Assembly (NCBI GenBank): GCA_016791265.1
Contig: JAEUMY010000014.1
Location: 100,911 to 164,910 of the forward strand
Length of the DNA stretch: 64,000 bases
Direction: 5' to 3'
Source: Betaproteobacteria bacterium
GTDB taxonomy: Bacteria; Pseudomonadota; Gammaproteobacteria; Burkholderiales; Usitatibacteraceae
Shown here piece after piece: positions 8,942-18,462 of the stretch. Every line of letters starts with the position of its first letter. The first letter of the stretch is position 1. The notes under the pieces were generated by a model, which searched no databases, had not been told where the DNA came from, and worked only from the letters and a program-made list of their open reading frames with translations. A program made the translations under genes and the position numbers.

Positions 8942-9607
8942 ATGGATCAAAACACCCTGAAACACGAGGCTGCGCGCGCCGCCATCGCCCATGTGCCTGA
9001 AGACGGCATCATCGGCGTCGGCACCGGCTCGACCGTCAATTTTTTCATCGACGAACTCGCCAAGATCAAAGGCCGCATCCAGGGGGCCGTGTCGTCCAGC
9101 GAGGCGTCCACCCAGCGCATGAAGGCTGCGAATATTCGCGTGTTCGACCTCAACAACACCGGCGACCTCGACATCTACGTCGATGGCGCTGACGAGATCA
9201 CCGAGCATCTCGCCATGATCAAGGGCGGTGGGGGCGCTCTGACGCGGGAGAAAGTCGTTGCCGGCGCCTCGCACAAATTCGTCTGCATCGCGGATGCGTC
9301 CAAGCTGGTCGGCGTGTTGGGCAAGTTTCCGCTGCCCGTGGAAGTCATTCCAATGGCTAGAAGCTATGTCGCGCGCCAACTGGTCAAGCTGGGCGGCCGC
9401 CCCGTGCTGCGCGAGAACTTCACCACGGACAACGGCAACGTGATTCTTGATGTCCATGGCATGGCCATATTGAACCCGGTTGAACTTGAAAGTGACATCA
9501 ACCAGATTCCCGGCGTGGTCACCAACGGCCTCTTCGCCCGGCGTGGCGCCGACGTGGCCCTGATCGCGCGCCCGGAGGGCGTGCAAACCCTGAAGCGGCG
9601 AGCCTGA
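8942..9607 (+). CDS. rpiA: Ribose-5-phosphate isomerase A
   Basis: 221 residues, the usual length. Motifs are [13 protein letters not shown], the VDGADEI acidic loop, [12 protein letters not shown] with the catalytic Glu/Lys, and ITDGxNVILD-like [10 protein letters not shown]. It interconverts ribose-5-phosphate and ribulose-5-phosphate. A TATGCT hexamer at 8930-8935 lies only 6 bases before the ATG and no Shine-Dalgarno is visible, so a leaderless transcript is possible. The palindrome at 9128 encodes [10 protein letters not shown]; relatives as I recall them carry a similar short stretch before the DLN motif. Confidence 0.94.
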   Translation: MDQNTLKHEAARAAIAHVPEDGIIGVGTGSTVNFFIDELAKIKGRIQGAVSSSEASTQRMKAANIRVFDLNNTGDLDIYVDGADEITEHLAMIKGGGGALTREKVVAGASHKFVCIADASKLVGVLGKFPLPVEVIPMARSYVARQLVKLGGRPVLRENFTTDNGNVILDVHGMAILNPVELESDINQIPGVVTNGLFARRGADVALIARPEGVQTLKRRA

Positions 9608-9676
9608 ACTCCCAAGCGTCATGCAACTGAAACAATCCGTCTCTACATTGCGGTATTTGCTGAATTAGATTCCATC

Positions 9677-10381
9677 ATGCCCGAACACATTTCCCGACAA
9701 TTCGACGCCGAGCTGGAAGGCGTGCGCGCCCGCGTGCTGCAAATGGGTGGTCTAGTTGAAACCCAGATCATGAGCGCCATCGAGGCGCTGTCCTCGGGCA
9801 ACCTGGCACTCGCCGATCAGGTGATTGCCGATGACCATCGCGTCAACGCGCTGGAAGTCGCGATCGACGAGGAGTGCGCCCACGTCATCGCGCACCGTCA
9901 GCCGGTGGCCTCCGACTTGCGCATGATCATGGCGGTCATCAAGACCATCACCGATCTGGAGCGCATCGGCGACGAGGCGGCCAAGATTGCGCGCATGACC
10001 AAGCTGATCCACGGCAACGACAGGCTGACCGCGCCGCGCCTGCCGGAAGTCAAGTTCGTGGGCGACATCGCCATCGACATGCTGAAACGTTCGCTGGATG
10101 CCTTCGCGCGCCTCGACGTGATGGCGGCGACCCAGGTGGTGAAGCAGGACCGGCTGGTGGATGAGCAGTTCCGCGGCATCCTGCGCCAGCTCATCACGTT
10201 CATGATGGAAGATGCGCGCACGATCTCCTCTTCCATCGAAATTCTCTTCATCGCCAAGGCCATCGAGCGCATTGGCGACCACGCCAAGAACATGTCCGAG
10301 TATGTCGTCTACCTGGTGAAGGGCAAGGACGTGCGCCACATCAGCGTGGAGCAGCTGGAAGCGGAAGCCGCCAAAGATTGA
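9677..10381 (+). CDS. phoU: Phosphate signalling/transport regulator PhoU
   Basis: 234 residues with the tandem three-helix PhoU repeats and their metal-binding E(D)xxxD-type motifs: DLERIGDEAAKIARM in repeat 1 and AIERIGDHAKNMSEY in repeat 2. PhoU restrains the PhoR sensor and the Pst transporter in phosphate-replete cells. pstSCAB and phoBR are not in this window, so the gene is detached from the usual operon. Confidence 0.93.
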   Translation: MPEHISRQFDAELEGVRARVLQMGGLVETQIMSAIEALSSGNLALADQVIADDHRVNALEVAIDEECAHVIAHRQPVASDLRMIMAVIKTITDLERIGDEAAKIARMTKLIHGNDRLTAPRLPEVKFVGDIAIDMLKRSLDAFARLDVMAATQVVKQDRLVDEQFRGILRQLITFMMEDARTISSSIEILFIAKAIERIGDHAKNMSEYVVYLVKGKDVRHISVEQLEAEAAKD

Positions 10382-10392
10382 GCGGCGTGGTG

Positions 10393-10423
10393 TCGCGAAT
10401 ATTCGCAGTGCGAATATTCGCGA
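10393..10423. repeat. Two palindrome copies forming a perfect 15-1-15 inverted repeat (phoU/yggX convergent spacer)
   Basis: Exact copies at 10395-10406 and 10410-10421 are three bases apart. With their flanks, bases 10393-10407 are the exact reverse complement of 10409-10423, with a single G at 10408. The unit lies between the convergent phoU and yggX genes. It can fold as one long hairpin or two cruciforms. No T run follows. Confidence 0.9.
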
Positions 10424-10438
10424 TATTGTTCCGGTCGG

Positions 10439-10708
10439 TCAGGCCTTTGGCACGTAGCCCTGCGCCGCGTCGGCGCCTGATCCGAAGAAGTGGCGCTGCA
10501 TCTGCTCCTCCAAGTATTTTCTAGCCCGAGGATCAGTCATGTTGAGACGGTTCTCGTTGATGAGCATCTTCTGATGCTCCAACCAGGCCTTCCAGGCCTC
10601 TTTGGAAACCTGCTCATACAAGCTCTTGCCTAGTTCACCTGGGTGTGGCGGAAAGTCGAGACCTTCGGCCTCGCGTTGCAGCTTGATGCATTGAACCATG
10701 CGAGCCAT
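10439..10708 (-). CDS. yggX: Fe(2+)-trafficking/oxidative damage protection protein YggX
   Basis: 89 residues beginning [20 protein letters not shown], with [19 protein letters not shown] and [15 protein letters not shown]; this is nearly diagnostic of the family, including the N-terminal Cys. AGGAGGAATCC precedes the ATG at 10708. A longer open frame to 10969 is only read-through of the argA region. YggX protects iron-sulfur clusters from oxidation. It follows argA by 23 bp and may share its transcript. Confidence 0.95.
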   Translation of the reverse strand: MARMVQCIKLQREAEGLDFPPHPGELGKSLYEQVSKEAWKAWLEHQKMLINENRLNMTDPRARKYLEEQMQRHFFGSGADAAQGYVPKA

Positions 10709-10731
10709 GGATTCCTCCTGATGCGGGATGA

Positions 10732-12072
10732 TTAAAGCGGTTTGCGAAAAATCTTGGACCGGCGGTCCTGGTTGTAGACCGCCCGCTTCTCCGCCGGCAG
10801 ATCCTCCAGCGTCGCCTCGGCGAAGCCGCGCTCCAGAAACCACTGCATCGTGCGGGTGGAGAGCACAAAGAGCGACTTCAGCCCGGCTTCGCGCGCCCTG
10901 CGCTCGGCATACTGCAGGATGCGCTCGCCCCGGCCGCCGTCGCGGTAGAACGGGTTGACCGCAAGACACGCCAGCTCCGCCGACTTGTCGCTGGCGTAGG
11001 GATACAAGGCGCCGCAGCCAATGACGCGGCGCTCATGGCCTTCGGATTGATCGAGCACGAAAAAGCGGCTGATGTCGGCCTTCAACTGATCGCGATCGCG
11101 GCGCACCAGCACGCCGTCGCGCTCCAGTGGCTCGATGATCTGGGTGATGCCCTCCAGGTCATCCAGGGTGGCTTCTCTCAGCACGTCGGGCGCTTCGGGC
11201 ACGACCATGGTGCCGATGCCGTGATGGGTGAAGGTCTCGATGAGGAGCGCACCATCGGTGTGGCGGCTGATGAGATGGGCGCGCTTCACGCCCGACGACA
11301 CCGCGCGAATCGTGGCGGGCAGAAAGAGCCGGATGTCCTCCGCCGTCGGCGGCACCGGCGACATCAGGTCCGCCGCCTGCTTGGCGGTGAGCTCGGAAAT
11401 CAGCCGGCCCTTGGCATCGGTGGCGCCCGCCGTCTCGGTCAGGAAAATGAGCTTGTCCGCCTTCAGCGCGATGGCGACCGAGGTCGCGACATCCTCCAGC
11501 GTGCAATTGAACACTTCGCCCGCCGGGGAAAAACCCACGGGCGAGATGAGCACGACTTCGTGGTCATCCAGCCGGCGCTCGATGCCTTCGGCATCCACTT
11601 TGCGCACTTCACCCGTGTTGAGAAAGTCGACGCCGCCCAGCACACCGACGGGCCGCGCGGTGATGAAGTTGCCGGACGACACGCGGATGTCCGAGTCCGC
11701 CATGGGCGAATTGGCGAGTTCATTGGACAAGAGCGCCTCGATTTCGATGCGCACGATGCCGTTCGCTTCCTTCACGCACTTCAGCGCGGCCTCGTCAGTG
11801 ATGCGCCGGCCTTTCTCGTAACGCGATTCAACGCCGTGCTGCTTTAGCTGGTCCTCGATCTGCGGGCGCGTGCCATGCACCAGCACCACGCGCACTTCCA
11901 GACTGACCAGCACGTTGATGTCGTGGGCGAGACGCATGAAGTCGCCATCGGTCAGCACCTCGCCACCGAACGCGATGACGAAGGTGCCGCCGCCGAACTG
12001 ATGGATAAAGGGCGCCGCCGTGCGGAACCACTTCACGAAGGCTTCGGTTTTCTGGGTGCTCGATTTGGCCAT
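10732..12072 (-). CDS. argA: Amino-acid N-acetyltransferase (N-acetylglutamate synthase)
   Basis: About 446 residues. An N-terminal amino-acid-kinase-like domain ([10 protein letters not shown], then [11 protein letters not shown]) is joined to a C-terminal GNAT domain ([20 protein letters not shown]). This is the classical ArgA architecture for the first step of arginine synthesis, acetyl-CoA plus glutamate. The ATG at 12072 gives a normal N-terminus; an in-frame ATG at 12117 would add 15 residues. Neither has a strong ribosome site. Confidence 0.94.
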   Translation of the reverse strand: MAKSSTQKTEAFVKWFRTAAPFIHQFGGGTFVIAFGGEVLTDGDFMRLAHDINVLVSLEVRVVLVHGTRPQIEDQLKQHGVESRYEKGRRITDEAALKCVKEANGIVRIEIEALLSNELANSPMADSDIRVSSGNFITARPVGVLGGVDFLNTGEVRKVDAEGIERRLDDHEVVLISPVGFSPAGEVFNCTLEDVATSVAIALKADKLIFLTETAGATDAKGRLISELTAKQAADLMSPVPPTAEDIRLFLPATIRAVSSGVKRAHLISRHTDGALLIETFTHHGIGTMVVPEAPDVLREATLDDLEGITQIIEPLERDGVLVRRDRDQLKADISRFFVLDQSEGHERRVIGCGALYPYASDKSAELACLAVNPFYRDGGRGERILQYAERRAREAGLKSLFVLSTRTMQWFLERGFAEATLEDLPAEKRAVYNQDRRSKIFRKPL

Positions 12073-12141
12073 GGGGCGCGGAGAACGGCCCGCGAACGGC
12101 ACGGGCGAAAGCCGCATTGTAGAGAAAGCCGGGGCGGCGGG

Positions 12142-12885
12142 TCAGCCGGCGGTCAGGCCGAAATCGCCGAACCGGGCGTTCAGCGCCGCAAGCGCGGCCA
12201 GGCCCGCCGTTTCGGTGCGGAGGATCCGCGGTCCGAGGGTCAGCGTCGCCACATTCGTCGCGCGTAGCAGCTTCGCTTCCGCGTCGCTGAACCCGCCCTC
12301 CGGCCCCACCACCAGCGCCATCGGCTCCGCACGAAATGCGGACGGCCCCGCCACGCCCGGCATCATCGCCACCACTCTGCGGCTGGCTGAACGCGCCAGC
12401 GCGGCAGTGAGCGACAGCGGCGCGTCCACGAACGGAATGCGATTGCGCCCGCACTGCTCGCAGGCGGAAATGGCGACCGCCTCCCAGTGCGCGCGGCGCT
12501 TGTCCGCGCGCGCGGCGTCCAGTTTCAACACCGAGCGATCCGCCTGCCACGGCACGATGCCGGTCGCGCCCAGCTCCACCGCCTTCTGCACGATCCAGTC
12601 CATCTTGTCGCCCACCGCCAGTGCCTGCACCAACCAGAGGTCCAGCGGCGACTCGCGATCCACTTGCGAATATTCGCCGAGCGTCACGGTGGCGCACTCG
12701 CGCGCCACATCCGCCAGCGTGGCCGGGACTTCGCCGCCCTCGCCATCGAACAACACCAGCACATCCCCCACGCGCAGGCGCAGCACCCGCACCGCGTGAC
12801 TGGCCACGGCAGCGGGCAGCGTGAACGCTTGGCCGCTTCGCGACGGGCGGGGCAACTCTGCGCAATGAAACCGTGGGGCGGACAT
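12142..12885 (-). CDS. rsmE: 16S rRNA (uracil-1498-N3)-methyltransferase RsmE
   Basis: About 247 residues from the ATG at 12885. SPOUT-class motifs are present: KAVELGATGIVPW, SACEQCGRNRIP, VVGPEGGFSDAE and LGPRILRTETA (the knotted SAM site). An open frame reaching 12951 adds an unlikely N-terminus. The palindrome at 12666 encodes GEYSQ in the N-terminal PUA-like part. It lies 69 bp upstream of argA, same strand. Confidence 0.94.
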   Translation of the reverse strand: MSAPRFHCAELPRPSRSGQAFTLPAAVASHAVRVLRLRVGDVLVLFDGEGGEVPATLADVARECATVTLGEYSQVDRESPLDLWLVQALAVGDKMDWIVQKAVELGATGIVPWQADRSVLKLDAARADKRRAHWEAVAISACEQCGRNRIPFVDAPLSLTAALARSASRRVVAMMPGVAGPSAFRAEPMALVVGPEGGFSDAEAKLLRATNVATLTLGPRILRTETAGLAALAALNARFGDFGLTAG

Positions 12886-12927
12886 GATGTTGGAACAGAA
12901 TGAACTCAAAGAAAAACTCGGCGGCAG

Positions 12928-12933
12928 TATAAT
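12928..12933 (+). promoter_or_regulatory. -10 box 8 bases before a start codon (possible leaderless mRNA)
   Basis: TATAAT at 12928-12933 precedes the ATG at 12942. A start site 7-8 bases downstream of the box would fall on or next to the ATG, and no Shine-Dalgarno is present. No good -35 box was found. Confidence 0.45.
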
Positions 12934-12941
12934 CCGCGCCC

Positions 12942-13862
12942 ATGGTTGCAATCGCCGATGCCGTACGCTGGACCGCCGCAGACCAGCCGCTTTTCGCCGA
13001 CGATCCGCCGGACCGTTTCCCCGCCGCCGCCCCCTTGATTCTGCCCCGTGTCGCCGAGCTGGTGCGCGACGTCGCGCGCGCCGAGATTCTCCCTCGCTTT
13101 CGCGGTGTGCGAGCCGACCGCAAGCCCGACGGCAGCCTGGTGACCGAAGCCGATGTGGCCGCGCAGATGGCGCTGGAGCGCGGTCTACAGAGCATCGTGC
13201 CCTGCCCGGTGGTGGGAGAGGAGATGTTGGAGTCCGAGCAGCGCAGGCTCTGGCAGGCTGGCGGCTGGTGCTGGTGCATCGACCCGCTTGATGGCACCGG
13301 CAACTTCGTCAACGGCAAACCGTACTTTGGCGTGTCGGTGGCGCTGACTCACGACCGCGTCACGCAGCTCGCCGTGATCCTGGATCCGAGCGCCAACGAA
13401 CTCTTCGCCGCGGTGCGCGGCCAGACCGCCACATTGAATGGCACGCCGCTCACGCTGGGGGATGTCTCGCGCACACTGCGCAACGCCCGCGCGGAAGCCG
13501 GGTTGTACAAGAAGCTGGGCCGCCTGAAACACGCGCTGATCGCCGAAGCGCCGTTCGCGCAACTCAGCATGAGTGGCGCATCGGTCTTGCAGTGGTGCCA
13601 CCTTGCGGCAGGGCGCTATGACGTGTTCGTCCATCCAGGCGAGAACCCGTGGGACTACGCGGCGGGCGCCCTCATCCTGGAGTCAGCCGGCGGCAAGCTC
13701 TGCACATTCACGCACGACGACTATTGGGCCGATCCCGCCTGGCATCGTTCCGCCATCGCGGCCACGAACGCGGCGCTCTTCGCGCCCTGGCGCGACTGGG
13801 TGCGCCGCCAGCTCGAGGTCGACGCTACCGAAGCAGCGCTTTCACATACTCAGGTTGCGTGA
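12942..13862 (+). CDS. Inositol-monophosphatase-family phosphatase
   Basis: 306 residues. Metal- and phosphate-binding motifs of the family are intact: VTEADVAAQ, VVGEEM, CIDPLDGTGNFVNG (the DPLDGTxNF signature) and NPWDYAAGALILESAGG. The substrate could be inositol phosphate, histidinol phosphate or a nucleotide; the sequence does not separate these. It is divergent from rsmE and its 3' end overlaps convergent speE by 38 bp. Confidence 0.87.
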   Translation: MVAIADAVRWTAADQPLFADDPPDRFPAAAPLILPRVAELVRDVARAEILPRFRGVRADRKPDGSLVTEADVAAQMALERGLQSIVPCPVVGEEMLESEQRRLWQAGGWCWCIDPLDGTGNFVNGKPYFGVSVALTHDRVTQLAVILDPSANELFAAVRGQTATLNGTPLTLGDVSRTLRNARAEAGLYKKLGRLKHALIAEAPFAQLSMSGASVLQWCHLAAGRYDVFVHPGENPWDYAAGALILESAGGKLCTFTHDDYWADPAWHRSAIAATNAALFAPWRDWVRRQLEVDATEAALSHTQVA

Positions 13863-14673
13863 ACAGCGCCTGATGTACCGCGCCGTTGTAGTACTGGCGC
13901 TCCCCCACGCCGCGCGCAGCGAGCCGCGCTTCAACCTCGGCAGCCGAGACTCGGGTCGCATCAAGCGATGCGGAGGCCACCGCGAATCCCCACGTCGAAC
14001 CGTACAAGGGAATGTGGACGAAGTAGGGCGACACGGTCGCGAATATTCGCGAGAGGTAATCGACGCTTTCCCGGACCCGCTTGGGATGCGCCACGGGTGA
14101 GCCGATGTGCATCACCATGGCGCCGTTTTCGGTCAACGCCGCGCGGCAATCGGCGAAAAATTCGGGCGTGTAGAGCGCCGACGACGGGCCGACGGGATCG
14201 GTCAAGTCCAGCGCGATGAGGTCATAGCGGCAGGGTGGTTTCTTCAACCACGCCAAGCCGTCGCCAATGGTGAGACCGAGCCGCGGATTGTCGAAGACGC
14301 CACGATGCACCTTGGCGAAGTACTGCTTTGCCACCTCGATGACGTCACCGTCCAGCTCCACCATGTCGCAGCGCTCGATGGTCGAGTGCTTCAGGATTTC
14401 CTCCGCGGAGCCCCCATCACCGCCGCCGATGATGAGCGCGTGGCGGGGATTCGGGTGCGCGATGAGCGCGGGATGCACGAGATTTTCGTGATAGAAAAAC
14501 TCGTCCCGCTCGCTGGTCATGTTGTAGCCGTCCAGGCGGAACATGCGGCCCAGCTCGGGCGTGTCATAGACCTCGATCAACTGGAACGACGTCTGGCGGC
14601 GCTCGATGAGCGTGCCGGAGAACCAGACGCCGCTGTCCTCGTTGAGGACCTCCTCAATGCGCCGCGCCGTCAT
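13825..14673 (-). CDS. speE: Polyamine aminopropyltransferase (spermidine synthase)
   Basis: 282 residues. The N-terminal beta domain contains SxTFQLIEVYDTPELGRMFRLDG-like sequence with MTSERDEFFYHE. The Rossmann domain has LIIGGGDGGSAEE and the catalytic loop ALDLTDPVGPSSALYT. It transfers aminopropyl from decarboxylated SAM to putrescine. It follows speD by 9 bp, forming a spermidine operon. The palindrome at 14039 encodes SRIFATV using the rare ATA codon. Confidence 0.96.
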   Translation of the reverse strand: MTARRIEEVLNEDSGVWFSGTLIERRQTSFQLIEVYDTPELGRMFRLDGYNMTSERDEFFYHENLVHPALIAHPNPRHALIIGGGDGGSAEEILKHSTIERCDMVELDGDVIEVAKQYFAKVHRGVFDNPRLGLTIGDGLAWLKKPPCRYDLIALDLTDPVGPSSALYTPEFFADCRAALTENGAMVMHIGSPVAHPKRVRESVDYLSRIFATVSPYFVHIPLYGSTWGFAVASASLDATRVSAAEVEARLAARGVGERQYYNGAVHQALFTQPEYVKALLR

Positions 14674-14682
14674 GCTTCGACT

Positions 14683-15096
14683 TCAGGCCGCCCGTTTTTC
14701 CTTGAGCGGCAGATCCTTGCCGCGCCAGACGCGCTCGACCATGACATCCGCCGGCTTCAGCGCATCGACGATGGTCTTGAAAAGCTGCTCGGCCCGTGCT
14801 GTGTTGTCGGCGGTGAAGTTGCAGACGTAGACATCCAGCGTCGCGCCATCGCGCTCGGGCCAGGTGTGGATGGCGATGTGCGATTCGGCCAGCACCACCG
14901 CACCGGTGGAGCCGCCATCCTGCGTCGCGTCCGCGCCATCGAATTGATAGAAATGCTCACCCAGGACCGTGAGTCCGGCGGCATGGCTGGCGTTCACGCA
15001 CAAGTCACGCAAGGCGTCGGCGGAGACGAGATACCGCCCCGAGCCCGCGTCCCGTGAGCAGTTGTACAAATCGCCGATGATGTGCAAACCCTTCAT
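14683..15096 (-). CDS. speD: S-adenosylmethionine decarboxylase proenzyme (SpeD class 1B)
   Basis: 137 residues. LAESHIAIHTWPE contains the serine that becomes the pyruvoyl group after self-cleavage. The C-terminal half (DVYVCNFTAD) carries the conserved Cys. Its short length fits the class-1B bacterial form. It supplies decarboxylated SAM to the adjacent speE. Confidence 0.95.
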   Translation of the reverse strand: MKGLHIIGDLYNCSRDAGSGRYLVSADALRDLCVNASHAAGLTVLGEHFYQFDGADATQDGGSTGAVVLAESHIAIHTWPERDGATLDVYVCNFTADNTARAEQLFKTIVDALKPADVMVERVWRGKDLPLKEKRAA

Positions 15097-15375
15097 GCTG
15101 ATCCCCTTTTGTTCTATTCCTCTCGAAGCCCAAAACCCAACGCCCCAATACCTGGCGCCGGGTGAGGGCAGTCAGGAGAACGGGGAACGCGTTGACCCGC
15201 GAACGGGTGCGCTGTGGGGGGTTGTGCCCAAGAGAAGCGGAAGGTTGTCGAAAGACGTGAATTATAATCGCAACGGGCGTCGAAGCCCAGCCCGATTTCA
15301 GCCCAAAACCCAATTATTTCAACCGGTTCTGTCATGTTTCGCGTGACAGCCCCTCACTCTTCGCCGATCCCCATC
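15097..15375. promoter_or_regulatory. Divergent spacer between speD and tkt
   Basis: No gene is seen. TATAAT at 15263-15268 (plus) is a plausible -10 for tkt, giving a leader of about 100 bases, but no convincing -35 was found. The words CCCAAAACCCAA occur twice, near 15128 and 15301. No palindrome copy is present. Confidence 0.5.
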
Positions 15376-17379
15376 ATGACGTCCGCCTCCGCCCCATCCC
15401 GCACTGATCTCGCCAATGCCATTCGCGCGCTGTCCATGGACGCCGTGCAGAAGGCCAACTCCGGGCACCCGGGCGCCCCGATGGGCATGGCGGAAATCGC
15501 CGAAGTGCTCTGGCGCCACCATCTGAAGCACAGTCCGGCCAATCCGCATTGGGCGGACCGTGACCGCTTCGTACTGTCCAACGGTCACGGCTCGATGCTG
15601 ATCTATTCGTTGCTGCATTTGACGGGCTATGACTTGTCCATCGATGAAATCAAGCGCTTTCGCCAACTGCATTCCAAGACGCCCGGGCATCCGGAAGTCG
15701 GCTACGCACCCGGCGTGGAGACCACCACCGGTCCGCTGGGCCAGGGCATCGCGAACGCGGTCGGCATGGCGCTAGCCGAACGCGAACTGGCCCGCACATT
15801 CAATCGCGAAGGCTTTCCCATCGTTGATCACTTCACCTATGTGTTCCTGGGTGACGGCTGCCTCATGGAAGGCATTTCGCATGAAGTCTGCTCGCTGGCC
15901 GGCACGCAGCGGTTGGGCAAGCTCATCTGCTTTTACGACGACAACGGGATTTCCATCGACGGCCATGTCGAAGGCTGGTTCACCGACGACACGCCCAGGC
16001 GCTTCGAGAGCTATGGCTGGCAGGTGATCCCGAATGTCGATGGCCACGACTTCGCGGCGGTGGAAGCGGCATTGAAAGCCGCGCAGGCCGTCACTGACCA
16101 GCCCACGCTGATCTGCTGCAAGACCATCATCGGCAAAGGCTCGCCCAACAAGGCCGGCACGCATGATGTGCATGGCGCGGCGCTGGGCGACAAGGAAGTG
16201 GCCGCGACACGTGAAGCCATCGGCTGGCCGCACGCACCGTTCGAGATTCCGCCGGCCATCTACGACGGCTGGGATGCGAAGTTGAAGGGCCAGGCGCTGG
16301 AAGCGAAGTGGAACGCGACCTTCGGCGCGTACGAAAAGCAGTATCCGGAACTGGCCTCCGAGTTCAAGCGCCGCATGGCGGGCGATTTGCCGGCCAACTG
16401 GTCCGCCACCGTCGAGGCGCTGATCGCCAAGACCCACGACAAGGGCGAAACTGTCGCCACCCGCAAGGCCTCGCAGCTTGCCATCGAGGGGTTGGCCCCC
16501 GTGCTGCCGGAGTTCATTGGCGGCTCGGCGGATCTCACCGGCTCCAATCTCACCAACTGGTCGGGCTCGAAGCAGATCAATGCCAGGCAAGGCGGCAACT
16601 ACATCAACTTCGGCGTGCGCGAGTTCGGCATGTCGGCCATCGCCAACGGCATGGCGCTGCATGGCGGCGTGATTCCGTACACCGGCACCTTCCTGATGTT
16701 TTCGGAATACGCCCGCAATGCGCTGCGCATGGCGGCGCTGATGAAGCAGCGCAACATCTTCGTCTACACCCACGACTCCATCGGCCTCGGCGAAGACGGC
16801 CCCACCCACCAGGCGGTGGAGCAGACCGCCACGCTGCGGCTCATTCCCAACATGGATGTCTGGCGGCCCTGCGACACGGTGGAGTCGGTTGCCGCCTGGG
16901 CCTCGGCCATCGAACGCAAGACCGGCCCATCCTGTCTCCTCTTCTCCCGTCAGAACGTGGCCTTCCAGAAACGCGACGCGGCCACGATTGCGAATATTCG
17001 CAAAGGCGGCTATGTGCTGTCGTCCGAATCTGCGGCGCTGCAAGTCATCCTCATCGCCACGGGGTCCGAAGTGCCCCTCGCCGTTGGCGCGCAGGCCGAT
17101 CTGGAAAAGCAGGGCATCGGCGCGCGCGTGGTCTCCATGCCCTGCACGCAGATTTTTGATCGCCAGGACGCGGCCTACAAATCCTCGGTGCTGCCTGCGA
17201 ATATTCGCAAGGTCGCCGTGGAAGCGGGCGTCACCGATCTCTGGCGCAAGTACGTCGGGCTGGACGGTGCCGTGGTTGGCATCGACACCTTCGGCGAATC
17301 CGCGCCGGCGGGCGAACTCTTCAAGCATTTCGGCTTCACGGTGGAAAACGTGGTCGCCAAAGCGAAGTCGCTGCTGTAA
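15376..17379 (+). CDS. tkt: Transketolase
   Basis: About 667 residues. Motifs are [12 protein letters not shown], the TPP fold [40 protein letters not shown] and the C-terminal GSEVPLAV. The ATG at 15376 gives the family-like N-terminus; an in-frame ATG at 15334 adds 14 residues and neither has a good ribosome site. It carries two palindromes, at 16990 ([13 protein letters not shown]) and 17197 ([14 protein letters not shown]). As I recall, the E. coli enzyme has the same NI-x-x-GGYVL context at the first and a longer, different linker at the second. Confidence 0.96.
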   Translation: MTSASAPSRTDLANAIRALSMDAVQKANSGHPGAPMGMAEIAEVLWRHHLKHSPANPHWADRDRFVLSNGHGSMLIYSLLHLTGYDLSIDEIKRFRQLHSKTPGHPEVGYAPGVETTTGPLGQGIANAVGMALAERELARTFNREGFPIVDHFTYVFLGDGCLMEGISHEVCSLAGTQRLGKLICFYDDNGISIDGHVEGWFTDDTPRRFESYGWQVIPNVDGHDFAAVEAALKAAQAVTDQPTLICCKTIIGKGSPNKAGTHDVHGAALGDKEVAATREAIGWPHAPFEIPPAIYDGWDAKLKGQALEAKWNATFGAYEKQYPELASEFKRRMAGDLPANWSATVEALIAKTHDKGETVATRKASQLAIEGLAPVLPEFIGGSADLTGSNLTNWSGSKQINARQGGNYINFGVREFGMSAIANGMALHGGVIPYTGTFLMFSEYARNALRMAALMKQRNIFVYTHDSIGLGEDGPTHQAVEQTATLRLIPNMDVWRPCDTVESVAAWASAIERKTGPSCLLFSRQNVAFQKRDAATIANIRKGGYVLSSESAALQVILIATGSEVPLAVGAQADLEKQGIGARVVSMPCTQIFDRQDAAYKSSVLPANIRKVAVEAGVTDLWRKYVGLDGAVVGIDTFGESAPAGELFKHFGFTVENVVAKAKSLL

Positions 17380-17460
17380 GGTAGCCACGGCGCGGGCGAC
17401 GGACATCCGGTCGCCCCTGCTGCGGCGTATCTCTTCCCATTGATCTTTCCGGAGCCCGGC

Positions 17461-18456
17461 ATGCACGCCACCTTGCACCTGATGAAGTCCCGCAATTTCC
17501 CGCACATCAAGCGGTTCGCGCTGGACACCCTGCAAGTCAACCTGGGCTACAAGTGCAACCAGACCTGTCTGCATTGCCATGTCAACGCGGGCCCGGACCG
17601 CAAGGAAGTGATGACGCCTGAGACGGTCGATCAGGTCATCGCCTACCTGGATGCCTCGGGCGCGAAGACGCTGGACCTCACCGGCGGTGCGCCGGAACTG
17701 AACCCCGAATTTCGCCGTCTGGTGGCGGCCGCCCGCGAGCGCGGCGTCAAGGTCATCGACCGCTGCAACCTCACCATCCTCGATGAACCGGGCCAGGAGG
17801 ACTTGGCGCGATTTCTGGCCGACCACCACGTTGAAGTCGTCGCGTCACTGCCCTGCTACTCGGAAGACAATGTGGACAAACAGCGCGGCAAGGGCGTGTT
17901 CGACAAGTCCGTCCGCGCGCTGAAGACTTTGAATGCCCTGGGCTACGGTCAGCCCGGCAGCGGTCTCACGTTGAACCTTGTCTACAACCCGCAAGGCCCG
18001 TCGCTGCCGCCGAATCAGGAAAGGCTGGAGGCGGACTACCACCGTTTCCTGTTCGACAATTTCGGCGTGGTGTTCAACCAGCTCTTCACCATCACCAACA
18101 TGCCCATCCAGCGCTTCGGTTCCACGCTGATTTCGAAGGGCCAGTTCGAGCAGTACATGGACCTCTTGGTGCAGTCCTTCGTGCCGACCAATCTCGACTC
18201 GGTCATGTGCCGCAGCATCGTCAGCATCGACTGGAAGGGTTTCGTCTATGACTGCGACTTCAACCAGATGCTGGGTCTGCCGTTGGAACACGGCGACCGG
18301 CTGCGCTCGCACATCACCGATCTGATGCACGCAGACCTGACCGGCAACCCCATCGTGGTGCGCGACCATTGCTACGGTTGCACGGCGGGCCAAGGGTCGA
18401 GCTGCGGTGGCGCGCTGAAGCCGGATGGGGAAGACGCCGCGCTGGCTGCCGAGTAA
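17461..18456 (+). CDS. arsS: ArsS-like radical SAM/Cys-rich protein
   Basis: About 331 residues. The radical SAM cluster motif CNQTCLHCH (CxxxCxxC) lies near residue 33, followed by LDLTGGAPELNP. A C-terminal Cys-rich region (CRSIVSIDWKG, CYGCTAGQGSSCGGAL) fits the DUF3641 half of the arsenosugar-type family. ArsS adds the deoxyadenosyl group to dimethylarsenic in arsenosugar synthesis. No arsM or arsenic resistance gene is nearby, so the substrate is open. GGAG before the ATG at 17461 selects this start. It is followed after 6 bp by a metallophosphoesterase. Confidence 0.82.
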   Translation: MHATLHLMKSRNFPHIKRFALDTLQVNLGYKCNQTCLHCHVNAGPDRKEVMTPETVDQVIAYLDASGAKTLDLTGGAPELNPEFRRLVAAARERGVKVIDRCNLTILDEPGQEDLARFLADHHVEVVASLPCYSEDNVDKQRGKGVFDKSVRALKTLNALGYGQPGSGLTLNLVYNPQGPSLPPNQERLEADYHRFLFDNFGVVFNQLFTITNMPIQRFGSTLISKGQFEQYMDLLVQSFVPTNLDSVMCRSIVSIDWKGFVYDCDFNQMLGLPLEHGDRLRSHITDLMHADLTGNPIVVRDHCYGCTAGQGSSCGGALKPDGEDAALAAE

Positions 18457-18462
18457 AGCGGC

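Noticed and set aside
10709..10969. N-terminal extension of YggX
   Set aside because: Family members begin at the [10 protein letters not shown] start, which has a strong ribosome site; the extension overlaps argA in another frame.
15772..17829. 685-codon open frame antisense to transketolase
   Set aside because: A shadow of the strongly biased tkt codons; no domain is recognisable and the sense gene is certain. The same holds for the long antisense frames at 37886-39736 (SulP) and 50374-52275 (GGDEF-EAL).
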